Assembly: GCA_964451925.1 (NCBI GenBank)
Contig: CAYVKA010000119.1
Coordinates: 1 to 12,192, forward strand
Reading direction: 5' to 3'
Source: Nevskia sp964451925
GTDB taxonomy: Bacteria > Pseudomonadota > Gammaproteobacteria > Nevskiales > Nevskiaceae
DNA: 12,192 nucleotides
Numbering within the stretch: position 1 is the first letter of the stretch; the number at the start of each line of letters is the position of its first letter. Below the pieces are notes generated by a model, which was not told the origin of the DNA, did not search any database, and saw nothing but the letters and a program-made list of their open reading frames with translations. Position numbers and translations under genes: made by a program. Positions 1 to 6,583 of the stretch are shown here, piece by piece.

Positions 1-323
1 GCGGGCGCGGCGGTCGAGCCGCCCTTGCCGGAATCCTTCGACACCACCGCCAGGCCCAGGCTGCGCGCGGCGCCGGCCAGCGGGCCGTCGGACACCGCCA
101 GCGGCTGCATGCCGACGCCGCGCATGGCTTCCAGCAGGGCGGCCAGATCGGTGTCGAATTCGCTGTCGATCACCGTCGCCATGCCCTTGACCGCCTGCGG
201 CATCTGCCTGGCGAGCTGTTCGATGTGCGCGCGGATCGCGGCGCTGTCGGGGTCGAGCACCCGCACGCGCGTGATCGACAGCATGCGGCCCTTGATTTCC
301 AGGGCGGTGCGGGAACGGGTCAT
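1..323 (-). CDS. minC: Septum site-determining protein MinC, N-terminal part (cut by window edge)
   Basis: MinC blocks FtsZ polymerisation away from mid-cell, together with MinD and MinE. The 107 residues visible from the ATG at 323 match the MinC N-terminal, FtsZ-inhibiting domain: an opening LEIKG strand (residues 8-12), then alternating strands and helices with a conserved-looking VIDSEFDTDLAALLEAMR stretch (51-68) and a LAVSDG strand/turn (75-80), as in E. coli MinC. The last visible residues (SKDSGKGGSTAAP) look like the start of the flexible linker to the beta-helical C-terminal domain, which lies beyond base 1; minD and minE would be expected next. No strong Shine-Dalgarno site precedes the ATG. 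The gene is divergent from the ATP-grasp gene. Identification is by recalled family similarity and is fairly secure. Confidence 0.85.
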   Translation of the reverse strand, partial: MTRSRTALEIKGRMLSITRVRVLDPDSAAIRAHIEQLARQMPQAVKGMATVIDSEFDTDLAALLEAMRGVGMQPLAVSDGPLAGAARSLGLAVVSKDSGKGGSTAAP

Positions 324-494
324 CAGGTCTTGCGGTCTGGAAGGTGCCGGTGTTGAGGGGGGCGTGCGGCGTGTGGCTTGGGTTTTGCTTCGCGTTCCTG
401 CTAGGTTAGAGAGCAAATCCCGCAAGATCAATGCGTCGGCGTGGTTTTGACGCCCTGCGGCCCCAGAAGAACCCTGAAGGAAACAGACCGACCG
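324..494. promoter_or_regulatory. Divergent spacer between minC and the ATP-grasp gene
   Basis: This 171-bp gap must hold promoters for both divergent genes. A local A/T enrichment at 376-432 stands out from the surrounding GC-rich DNA. For minC, a weak minus-strand candidate is TTGATC (plus-strand 426-431) with a 17-bp spacer to TAACCT (plus-strand 403-408). For the plus strand, TTGGGT (378-383) and TAGGTT (402-407) with an 18-bp spacer is possible but poor. No convincing operator or terminator was seen. Assignment is inference from position and weak box matches. Confidence 0.3.
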
Positions 495-1994
495 ATGGCT
501 TTCGAGTGGAGCCAGTACCGCTGCCAGGACGTATACGACGAACTGTTCGCCAAGCCGGGGGTGCCGCGGCCGGCGGCGGCGCAGCTGCTCGGTTACCTGC
601 AGAGCATCTCGCCCAAGGACCTGGCCGACCGGCGCCTGGCCGCCGACCTGGCGATCAAGGTGATGGGCATCACCTTCACCGTCTATTCCGAGGGCAAGAC
701 GCTGGACCGGGCCTGGCCGTTCGACATCATTCCGCGGGTCATCGCGCGTGACGAGTGGGAGCGCACCGAGCGCGGCCTGAAGCAGCGGGTCAACGCGCTC
801 AACCAGTTCATCCAGGACATCTACGGCGATCAGAAAATCGTCAAGGACAAGGTGGTGCCGGCCGAGGTGCTGGCCGATTCGGTGAACTTCCGCCCGCAGT
901 GCGTCGGCGTGCAGCCCAAGTTCGGCGTGTGGGCGCACATCTGCGGCAGCGACCTGGTGCGCGACGGCGACGGCACCCTGTATGTGCTGGAAGACAACCT
1001 GCGGGTGCCGTCCGGCGTGTCCTACATGCTGGAAAACCGCATGGTGATCAAGCGCATCTGGCCGGAGCTGTTCGAGACCAGCAACATCCTGCCGGTGGAC
1101 GACTATCCGGCGCAGCTGTACGACACGCTGGCGGCGCTGAGCCCGCGTCCCGCCGACCAGCCGAAGATGGTGCTGCTCACGCCGGGCATCTACAACTCGG
1201 CCTATTTCGAACACGCCTACCTGGCGCAGCAGATGGGCATCGAACTGGTGGAGGGCACCGACCTGTTCGTCGACGACGACGACTGCGTCTACATGCGCAC
1301 CATCTACGGCCCCAAGCGGGTCGATGTCATCTACCGCCGCATCGACGACCTGTTCATCGACCCGGAAGCGTTCCGCCCGGACTCGATCCTCGGCGTCAAG
1401 GGGTTGATGCGCGCCTGGATCCGCGGCAAGGTCGGCCTGGCCAACGCGCCCGGCGCCGGCGTGGCCGACGACAAGGTGATCTACGCCTTCGTGCCGGCGA
1501 TGATCAAGTATTACCTGGGCGAGGAGCCGATCCTGCCCAACGTGCCGAGTTACCTGTGCATGGACCCGAAGCAACGCAAGCATGTGCTGGCCAACCTGGA
1601 CAAGCTGGTGGTCAAGCCGGCCAACGAATCCGGCGGCTACGGCATGCTGATCGGCCCGCGCGCTTCCAAGGAGGAGCGCGAGAAATTCCGCGCGCTGATC
1701 GAATCCAATCCTCGCAACTACATGGCGCAACCGACGCTGGCGTTATCCACCGCGCCGACCATCACCGACGAGGGTGTCGAGCCGCGTCACCTCGATCTAC
1801 GGCCGTTCATCCTGTCGCGCGGCGAGAGCACTTACGTCACCACCGGCGGCCTGACCCGCGTGGCCCTGGTCAAGGGCTCGCTGGTGGTCAACAGCTCGCA
1901 GGGCGGCGGCAGCAAGGACACCTGGGTGGTGGATCTGGACGATGAAGCCGAGGCGCGGCAGACGCAGGCGCAGCTCGCCGGAGGGCCGCGCTGA
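495..1994 (+). CDS. Circularly permuted ATP-grasp protein (type 2 / COG2308-like)
   Basis: A 499-residue predicted ATP-dependent carboxylate-amine/thiol ligase of the circularly permuted ATP-grasp family, thought to form peptide-like (amide) bonds; its substrate is unknown. Hallmarks seen are the YVLEDNLRVPSGVSYMLENR block (about 163-182), the VYMRTIYGPKRVDVIYRRID segment (265-284), the nucleotide-binding VVKPANESGGYGMLIG loop (372-387), the LDLRPFILSR strand (433-442) and VNSSQGGGSKDTWV (465-478). Length is normal for the family. The ATG at 495 is preferred over an in-frame GTG at 441 because family similarity begins near MAFEWSQY and an AAGGAA site lies at 477-482, slightly far (12 bases). 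Its stop overlaps the alpha-E start by one base (TGATG), so the two are almost certainly co-translated. The family is usually found with alpha-E, transglutaminase-like and Anbu proteins. Family is certain; function is inferred. Confidence 0.93.
   Translation: MAFEWSQYRCQDVYDELFAKPGVPRPAAAQLLGYLQSISPKDLADRRLAADLAIKVMGITFTVYSEGKTLDRAWPFDIIPRVIARDEWERTERGLKQRVNALNQFIQDIYGDQKIVKDKVVPAEVLADSVNFRPQCVGVQPKFGVWAHICGSDLVRDGDGTLYVLEDNLRVPSGVSYMLENRMVIKRIWPELFETSNILPVDDYPAQLYDTLAALSPRPADQPKMVLLTPGIYNSAYFEHAYLAQQMGIELVEGTDLFVDDDDCVYMRTIYGPKRVDVIYRRIDDLFIDPEAFRPDSILGVKGLMRAWIRGKVGLANAPGAGVADDKVIYAFVPAMIKYYLGEEPILPNVPSYLCMDPKQRKHVLANLDKLVVKPANESGGYGMLIGPRASKEEREKFRALIESNPRNYMAQPTLALSTAPTITDEGVEPRHLDLRPFILSRGESTYVTTGGLTRVALVKGSLVVNSSQGGGSKDTWVVDLDDEAEARQTQAQLAGGPR
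1980..1985 (+). promoter_or_regulatory. Strong ribosome-binding site for the alpha-E gene
   Basis: GGAGGG inside the last codons of the ATP-grasp gene, 8 bases before the ATG at 1994. It fixes the start of the alpha-E protein and, with the TGATG overlap, supports coupled translation. Confidence 0.75.
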
Positions 1995-2932
1995 TGCTGT
2001 CCCGTGTCGCTGACAACCTGTACTGGTTCGGGCGCTACCTGCAACGCGCCGAGAACACCGCGCGCCTGATCAACGTCAACGCCATCCTGATGCTGGACCT
2101 GCCGCGGCGCATGACGCTGGGCTGGGGGCCGCTGATCGAGATCGTCGGCGCCGACGCCACTTTCCGCGCCCACTACAGCGAGGCCAGCGAGGACAACGTG
2201 GTGCGCTTCCTGATGACCGACCCGCGCAATCCCGGGTCGATCCAGTCCTCGCTGTACAGCGCCCGCGAGATCCTGCGCACGGTGCGCGACACCATGCCAC
2301 GTGAAACCTGGGAGCGGCTCAACGACCTGTACTTCTACGTGCAGGAGCGCGGCGAGGCCGGCATCCCGCGCGCCCAGCGCCAGGGCGTGCTGAGCGAGCT
2401 GGTCAACCGCACGCTGCTGATCCACAGCGTGCTCAACAGCAACATGAGCCGCGACGTCGGCTTCCAGTTCCTGCGCATCGGCGCCAGCCTGGAACAGGCC
2501 GACATGACCTCGCGCATCCTCGACGTGCGCTCCACCCGCCTCGGCCGGGAGCAGTCCGGCCCGGACCTGTCACCGTTCGAGAACATCATCTGGATGAGCG
2601 TGCTGCGCTCCCTCACCGCCTACCAGATGTACCGCAAGCACATGAAGGTGCGCGTCAACGGTGCCGGCGTGCTGCGCTTCCTGCTGCAGAATCGCGAGTT
2701 TCCGCGCAGCATCATGTTCTGCCTGTCGCAGATCGCCTCGACCCTGCCGTCACTGCCGGAGAGCCGCAAGATCGAGCGCTCCATCGAGCGCATCCGCGCG
2801 CTGGCGCGCGACGCCAACATCGACGCCCTGCTCAAGGCCGACCTCGGCGTGCCGCGGCTGATGGACGAGATCCAGATCGGCCTGGGCGAACTGCACGAGG
2901 CGCTCAGCGCGGCCTACTTCCGCGCCGCCTGA
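1994..2932 (+). CDS. Alpha-E domain protein (DUF403 / COG2307)
   Basis: A 312-residue, mostly alpha-helical protein of the alpha-E family, named for its glutamate-containing helices. The family almost always travels with the circularly permuted ATP-grasp protein and is presumed to be a partner or second component of that enzyme; no reaction has been shown to my knowledge. Family signatures seen are the start MLSRVADNLYWFGRYLQRAE (1-20) followed by NTARL, and the central RDVGFQFLRIGASLEQADMT stretch (about 153-172). No signal peptide or membrane segment is apparent, so it is probably cytoplasmic. It overlaps the upstream gene by one base and has a strong GGAGGG site. The coding end runs into a perfect hairpin and faces the Anbu gene. 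It lacks the transglutaminase gene that often follows in this cluster. Confidence 0.93.
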   Translation: MLSRVADNLYWFGRYLQRAENTARLINVNAILMLDLPRRMTLGWGPLIEIVGADATFRAHYSEASEDNVVRFLMTDPRNPGSIQSSLYSAREILRTVRDTMPRETWERLNDLYFYVQERGEAGIPRAQRQGVLSELVNRTLLIHSVLNSNMSRDVGFQFLRIGASLEQADMTSRILDVRSTRLGREQSGPDLSPFENIIWMSVLRSLTAYQMYRKHMKVRVNGAGVLRFLLQNREFPRSIMFCLSQIASTLPSLPESRKIERSIERIRALARDANIDALLKADLGVPRLMDEIQIGLGELHEALSAAYFRAA

Positions 2933-2946
2933 CGCGGCGCGGAAGT
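2916..2946. terminator. Perfect 13-bp hairpin between convergent genes, stop codon in loop
   Basis: Arms ACTTCCGCGCCGC (2916-2928) and its exact complement (2934-2946) enclose the 5-base loop CTGAC, which contains the TGA stop of the alpha-E gene. It lies between two convergent genes and, being palindromic, could act on both strands. There is no T-tract on either side, so a classical intrinsic terminator is not proven; it may instead protect 3' ends or slow polymerase. Confidence 0.55.
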
Positions 2947-2986
2947 CTACGCAGACAAGCGCGCCCGGCTGTCCGCGGCGGAGCGG

Positions 2987-3865
2987 CTAGTAGGTCTGCT
3001 GCCCGTTGGAGGGCATGCTGCCGAACTGCATCTGCGCGGCGGCGTTCTGCCCGTTCTGCTGGCCCTGCGCGGCGGTCTGTGCCTGCGCCTGCGGTGCGGC
3101 GTTCATCCCCTGCAGCGGCAGCTGCGGCTGCAGTTCCCATTCGAAGCGCGGCAGGTTGCGGATCGCGTTCTCCAGCTGCCGCGACCAGGTTTCCTTGAGC
3201 TGCGAGTAATACGGGGTATCCAGGTCCAGGCGCAGCGAGTGGGTCAGCTTGAGCGCGTCGCGCGGCAGCAGCGACAGGTCCACCGGCGGCCCGACCGAGA
3301 TGTTGGAGCGCATGGTCGAATCCAGCGACACCAGCGCGCAGCGCGCCGCGTCTTCCAGCTGCACGTGCGAGCGGATGAAGCGGTCGAGGATCGGCTTGCC
3401 GTACTTGATCTCGCCGATCTGCAGGAACGGCGTCTCCGGGCTGGCGGCGATGCAGTTGCCGAGCGGGTAGATCAGGTAGATGGCCGGCTCCTCGCCCTGG
3501 ATCTGGCCGCCGAGGATCAGCGTGGTCTCCACGTTCACCGCGCTGTACTGGCTGTGCTGATGCGTCACCTGCTTTTGCGCCCGCACCGACAGCTGGCCGA
3601 GGTAGTCGGCCGCGTCGAACATGTGGCGCACGGTGCGCAGGTTGACGGTGGCGTTGGGATCGTTGATGTCGCGCTGCGCCTGCGCCAGCACATGCTGCGT
3701 GGTGGCCAGATTGCCGGCCGACAGGATGACGAACACGCGCTCGCCCGGAAACTCGAACGTATGCATCTTGTTGTAGGTGCGCACGTCGTCGACGCCCGCG
3801 GCGGTGCGGGTGTCGGCAGCAAAGACCAGGCCTTCGTTGACCTTGATGGCGACGCAGTAAGTCAT
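2987..3865 (-). CDS. Anbu, proteasome-type NTN-hydrolase protease
   Basis: A 292-residue member of the Anbu family (proteasome-type protease, COG3484), a bacterial relative of proteasome beta subunits that assembles into open helical or ring-like oligomers. The ATG at 3865 is chosen over an in-frame start at 3910 because the product then begins MTYC; removal of Met exposes the catalytic Thr1. Mature numbering gives Thr1, Asp17 (in FAADTRT) and Lys32 (in YNKMHTF), the expected proteasome-type triad, plus the LSAGNLATTQ segment. Residues 1-245 cover the usual Anbu length; 246-292 are an added Gln-rich tail with 14 Gln and no charged residue. The gene is convergent to the ATP-grasp/alpha-E pair, its usual partners. 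Substrate and peptidase activity are unknown. No clear Shine-Dalgarno site precedes the start. Confidence 0.93.
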   Translation of the reverse strand: MTYCVAIKVNEGLVFAADTRTAAGVDDVRTYNKMHTFEFPGERVFVILSAGNLATTQHVLAQAQRDINDPNATVNLRTVRHMFDAADYLGQLSVRAQKQVTHQHSQYSAVNVETTLILGGQIQGEEPAIYLIYPLGNCIAASPETPFLQIGEIKYGKPILDRFIRSHVQLEDAARCALVSLDSTMRSNISVGPPVDLSLLPRDALKLTHSLRLDLDTPYYSQLKETWSRQLENAIRNLPRFEWELQPQLPLQGMNAAPQAQAQTAAQGQQNGQNAAAQMQFGSMPSNGQQTY

Positions 3866-4015
3866 CTGGCAGTCGATGGTGGGGCGGCGGGCCGCGGCTG
3901 TGGGCGGCAAGACTCTGATTGTAGCCGAGCCGCTTCAAGGCAAGCATGGCTTGTGCCAGATGGCCGCCCCATGCAGACTGCCGGCAGGCGCGAACCGCGC
4001 GCGGAGGAGCCGGCC
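3866..4015. promoter_or_regulatory. Divergent promoter region with matched inverted boxes
   Basis: The 150-bp gap between the divergent Anbu and isomerase genes holds GCCGCCCCA followed by 6 or 5 bases and then ACTGCC, once per strand: minus strand 3888-3868, ending just before the Anbu ATG, and plus strand 3963-3982, upstream of the isomerase. A perfect 10-bp palindrome CTGCCGGCAG lies at 3978-3987. I see no good -35/-10 pair. A shared regulator site is possible but is inference; GC-rich DNA makes chance matches easier. Confidence 0.4.
4003..4009 (+). promoter_or_regulatory. Ribosome-binding site fixing the isomerase start
   Basis: GGAGGAG, 6 bases before the ATG at 4016, is one of the best Shine-Dalgarno matches in the window. 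It rules out the long in-frame upstream extension as the real N-terminus. Confidence 0.8.
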
Positions 4016-4618
4016 ATGAGTCAGCGCGAAATCGAATTTTTCTGGGACGCGGCAAGCCCTTACACCTATCTGGCGGCGACCCAGATGGCGTCGCTGGCGG
4101 CGCGTGCCGGCGTCGCCGTGCGCTGGCGGCCGTTCCTGCTCGGCAAGGTGTTCGAGGCCACCGGCAACCGCATGCCGGCGAGCGTGCCGGCCAAGGCCAG
4201 GCACCTGTTCTGCGACGTGCAGCGCTGGGCCCAGCACTACGGCGTTCCGGTGGCGTTTCCCAAGGTGTTTCCGGTGAACAGCGTGCTGGCCCTGCGCGCC
4301 GCCATCGCCGCCGCCGGCCTGGGCAAGGGCCCGGAGTTCGCGCTGGGCGTGATGCGTGCCTACTGGGTCGACGGCGCCGACATCGGCCAGCCGCAGGCGG
4401 TGGCCGCGGTGGCCGCGTCGGTCGGTCTCGACCCCGAGGCGCTGCTGGCGCAGACACAGCAGCAGCCGGTCAAGGACCAGCTGCGTGCCAATACCGAGGA
4501 AGCGGTGCGTCGCGGCGCCTTCGGCGCGCCGACCTTCTTCGTCGGCGAGCAGATGTTCTGGGGCAACGACCGGCTGGTGCTGCTGGAAGATTTCCTGCGC
4601 GGCAAGCTTGCCGCCTGA
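4016..4618 (+). CDS. 2-hydroxychromene-2-carboxylate isomerase / DsbA-family protein
   Basis: A 200-residue protein of the thioredoxin/DsbA-fold superfamily, kappa-class GST-like branch, best matching 2-hydroxychromene-2-carboxylate isomerases. Characterised members use glutathione to isomerise a naphthalene-degradation intermediate, but many relatives sit outside such pathways. The N-terminal DAASPYTYL (11-19) carries Ser14 in the position of the usual catalytic Ser. The C-terminal GAFGAPTFFVG and MFWGNDRL blocks (168-187) are typical. There is no CXXC motif, so a disulfide oxidoreductase role is unlikely, and no signal peptide, so it is probably cytoplasmic. It overlaps the hydrolase start by one base (TGATG). 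No aromatic-degradation genes are nearby, so the real substrate is open. Confidence 0.85.
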   Translation: MSQREIEFFWDAASPYTYLAATQMASLAARAGVAVRWRPFLLGKVFEATGNRMPASVPAKARHLFCDVQRWAQHYGVPVAFPKVFPVNSVLALRAAIAAAGLGKGPEFALGVMRAYWVDGADIGQPQAVAAVAASVGLDPEALLAQTQQQPVKDQLRANTEEAVRRGAFGAPTFFVGEQMFWGNDRLVLLEDFLRGKLAA

Positions 4619-5502
4619 TGACACAGACAGCGCCAGCGCGGCTGCCGACGGCCAGCCGCTCCGAATTCCTGCGGTTGCGCGGCCTGCGCTATCACGTCCG
4701 GCGCTGGGGCGACGCCGCGCTGCCGCGCCTGTTCATCGCCCATGGCTGGCTCGACGTGTCCGCCACCTTCCAGCCGCTGGTGGAGCCGCTGCTCGGGCGC
4801 TGGCAGGTGCTGATGCCGGACTGGCGCGGCTTCGGCTACAGCGAGTGGCCGCAGGACGGCTACTGGTTCTACGACTACGTCGCCGATCTGGAAGCGTTGC
4901 TGCAGCACTATTCGCCCGACGAGCCGGTGCTGCTGGCGGGCCACAGCATGGGGGCGCAGGTTGCGGCCTTGTACGCCGGCCTGCGGCCGCAACGGGTGCG
5001 CCGGCTGGTGTGCCTGGACGGCATCGGCCTGCCGGACGCGCCGCCGCAGCGTGCGCCGGCGCGGGTGCGCCAATGGCTGGACCAGCTGCGCGAGCCGCCG
5101 CCGGTGAAAAGCTATGTGTCATTCGAACAGCTGGCCGCGCGGGTGCGCCGCCAGCACCCGCAGCTGAGCGAGGCGCAGGCGCTGTTCGTCGCGCACTGCT
5201 GGGGCCAGCAGGACGGCCGCGGCCGCATCCGCCTGTGTGCCGATCCCAAGCACACCTTGGCCGGGCCGCTGCTGTACCGCGCCGCCGAGGCCGAGGAAAT
5301 CTGGCGCCAGATCACCGCGCCGACCCTGTTCATCGATGCCGCCAAGTCGACGGTGGCGCTGCCGGCGGAAGAGCGTGCACGGCGCCGCGCCGCGTTCGCC
5401 GACCAGCGCGTGGTGCAGATCGAGAACGCCGGGCACATGCTGCACTTCGACGCGCCGCAGGCCACGGCCGCGGCCATGGCGGCGTTCTTCGGCGCGGAGT
5501 GA
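4618..5502 (+). CDS. Alpha/beta-fold hydrolase
   Basis: A 294-residue alpha/beta hydrolase, probably cytoplasmic (no signal peptide). HGW at 42-44 provides the oxyanion-hole region, MPDWRGFGYSEW (66-77) is the typical strand-loop before the nucleophile, GHSMG (108-112) holds nucleophile Ser110, and AGHMLHFDAP (271-280) holds catalytic His273. The acid is less clear; Asp240 in TLFID is near the usual place. A variable lid-like region lies at about 135-225. The start ATG overlaps the isomerase stop by one base, so the pair is translationally coupled and may act in one catabolic or detoxification step, but the substrate cannot be read from the sequence. The family also includes esterases, epoxide hydrolases and C-C bond hydrolases. 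Confidence 0.88.
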   Translation: MTQTAPARLPTASRSEFLRLRGLRYHVRRWGDAALPRLFIAHGWLDVSATFQPLVEPLLGRWQVLMPDWRGFGYSEWPQDGYWFYDYVADLEALLQHYSPDEPVLLAGHSMGAQVAALYAGLRPQRVRRLVCLDGIGLPDAPPQRAPARVRQWLDQLREPPPVKSYVSFEQLAARVRRQHPQLSEAQALFVAHCWGQQDGRGRIRLCADPKHTLAGPLLYRAAEAEEIWRQITAPTLFIDAAKSTVALPAEERARRRAAFADQRVVQIENAGHMLHFDAPQATAAAMAAFFGAE

Positions 5503-5530
5503 CGGCGGCCCCCGCCCTGTCGCCAGCCGC

Positions 5531-5536
5531 TAAAAT
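5531..5536 (+). promoter_or_regulatory. Candidate -10 box for a leaderless holA transcript
   Basis: TAAAAT (5 of 6 matches to TATAAT) ends exactly 6 bases before the holA ATG at 5543, so transcription would start at or next to the A of the start codon. No Shine-Dalgarno site is present and no good -35 lies 16-18 bases upstream (GC-rich run). Inference from spacing alone. Confidence 0.4.
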
Positions 5537-5542
5537 GCCGGC

Positions 5543-6574
5543 ATGCGTCTCAATCCCGGCCAACTCCCGTCCCAGCTGCAGCGCAGCCTGGCCCCGGTCT
5601 ACCTGATCGCGGGCGAGGAGCCGCTGCTGCTGCAGGAGGCGCTGGACGCGATCCGCGCCGCGGCGCGCGCCAAGGGCTATGCCGAGCGCGAGGTGCTGGA
5701 CGCCGAGCGCGGCTTCGACTGGCAGCGCCTGATCGACACCTGCAATACGCCGTCGCTGTTTGCGCCGCAGCGCATGGTCGAGCTGCGCGCGTCCGTCGCG
5801 CCGGACGCGGCCGGTGCCGCCGCCCTGACCAAGCTGGCGCAGGACCCGGCGCCGGACGTGCTGCTGATCGTGGCGCTGGGCAAGCTCGAATCGCGCGCGC
5901 GCAACGCCGCCTGGTACGGGGCGCTCGACGCCGCCGGAGTCAGTCTTTATGTCTGGCCGCTGAAAGCCGAGGAATTGCCGGCCTGGATCGGCGCGCGCCT
6001 GCGCGCCGCCGGCGTGCAGGCCGATCCCGACGGCCTGCGTCTGCTGGTGGAGCGCACCGAGGGCAACCTGCTGGCGGCGCAGCAGGAGGTGGAAAAGCTG
6101 GCCCTGCTCTATCCCGGCCAGGCGCTCGGCGTGGCCCAGATCGAGGCGGCGGTGGCCGATTCGGCCCACTACGAGGTGTTCGGCTGGCTCAACAAGGTCA
6201 TGGCCGGCGACGCCCGCGGCGCGGTGCGCGGCCTGGAAGGCCTGCGCGACGAGGGCGTGGACGTGCTGCCGATCCTGGCGGTGGTGGCCAACGGTCTGCG
6301 CCAGCTGGCCCGTGCCGCCGCGGCCTATGCCCGCAGCCGCAATGCCGCCGCGGCGCTGGACGCCGCCGGAGTGTTCAAGCTGAACCAGCCGGCGTTCGCC
6401 CGGGCGGTGGAGCGCAGCCGGCCGGGCCAGGTGCTGGGCTGGCTGCGCGATTGCGCCAATATCGACGCCCTGGCCAAGTCCAGCGGCGGCCAATCCGCCG
6501 CCTGGGAAGAGTTGCTAACATTGGTGCTGGCGGCGAGTGGCGCCGCAAAGCCCAGGATTGCCGCAGCGCGGTAA
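5543..6574 (+). CDS. holA: DNA polymerase III, delta subunit
   Basis: HolA is the delta subunit of the clamp loader; it opens the beta sliding clamp so that it can be placed on primed DNA. The 343-residue product equals the E. coli length. Typical features are the N-terminal PVYLIAGEEPLLLQEALDAI (18-37), the segment TPSLFAPQRMVELR (about 69-82) following the clamp-binding helix, the GNLLAAQQEVEKLALLYPG block (174-192) of domain II, and a C-terminal helical collar domain. It lacks a catalytic P-loop, as expected for delta. The start codon follows a TAAAAT box by 6 bases, without a Shine-Dalgarno site. In many proteobacteria leuS and lptE precede holA; here an unrelated hydrolase does. proA follows after 9 bases. 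Confidence 0.93.
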   Translation: MRLNPGQLPSQLQRSLAPVYLIAGEEPLLLQEALDAIRAAARAKGYAEREVLDAERGFDWQRLIDTCNTPSLFAPQRMVELRASVAPDAAGAAALTKLAQDPAPDVLLIVALGKLESRARNAAWYGALDAAGVSLYVWPLKAEELPAWIGARLRAAGVQADPDGLRLLVERTEGNLLAAQQEVEKLALLYPGQALGVAQIEAAVADSAHYEVFGWLNKVMAGDARGAVRGLEGLRDEGVDVLPILAVVANGLRQLARAAAAYARSRNAAAALDAAGVFKLNQPAFARAVERSRPGQVLGWLRDCANIDALAKSSGGQSAAWEELLTLVLAASGAAKPRIAAAR

Positions 6575-6583
6575 CGAGCCTTT

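Noticed and set aside
2933..2986. A hidden small transglutaminase remnant between alpha-E and Anbu
   Set aside because: Only 54 bases, filled mainly by the hairpin; no coding remnant can be read.
3866..3910. 15-residue extension of Anbu
   Set aside because: It would bury the catalytic Thr; the MTYC start exposes it after Met removal.
3239..4015. Long upstream extension of the isomerase frame
   Set aside because: It runs antisense through Anbu; family similarity begins at 4016, where a GGAGGAG site is correctly spaced.
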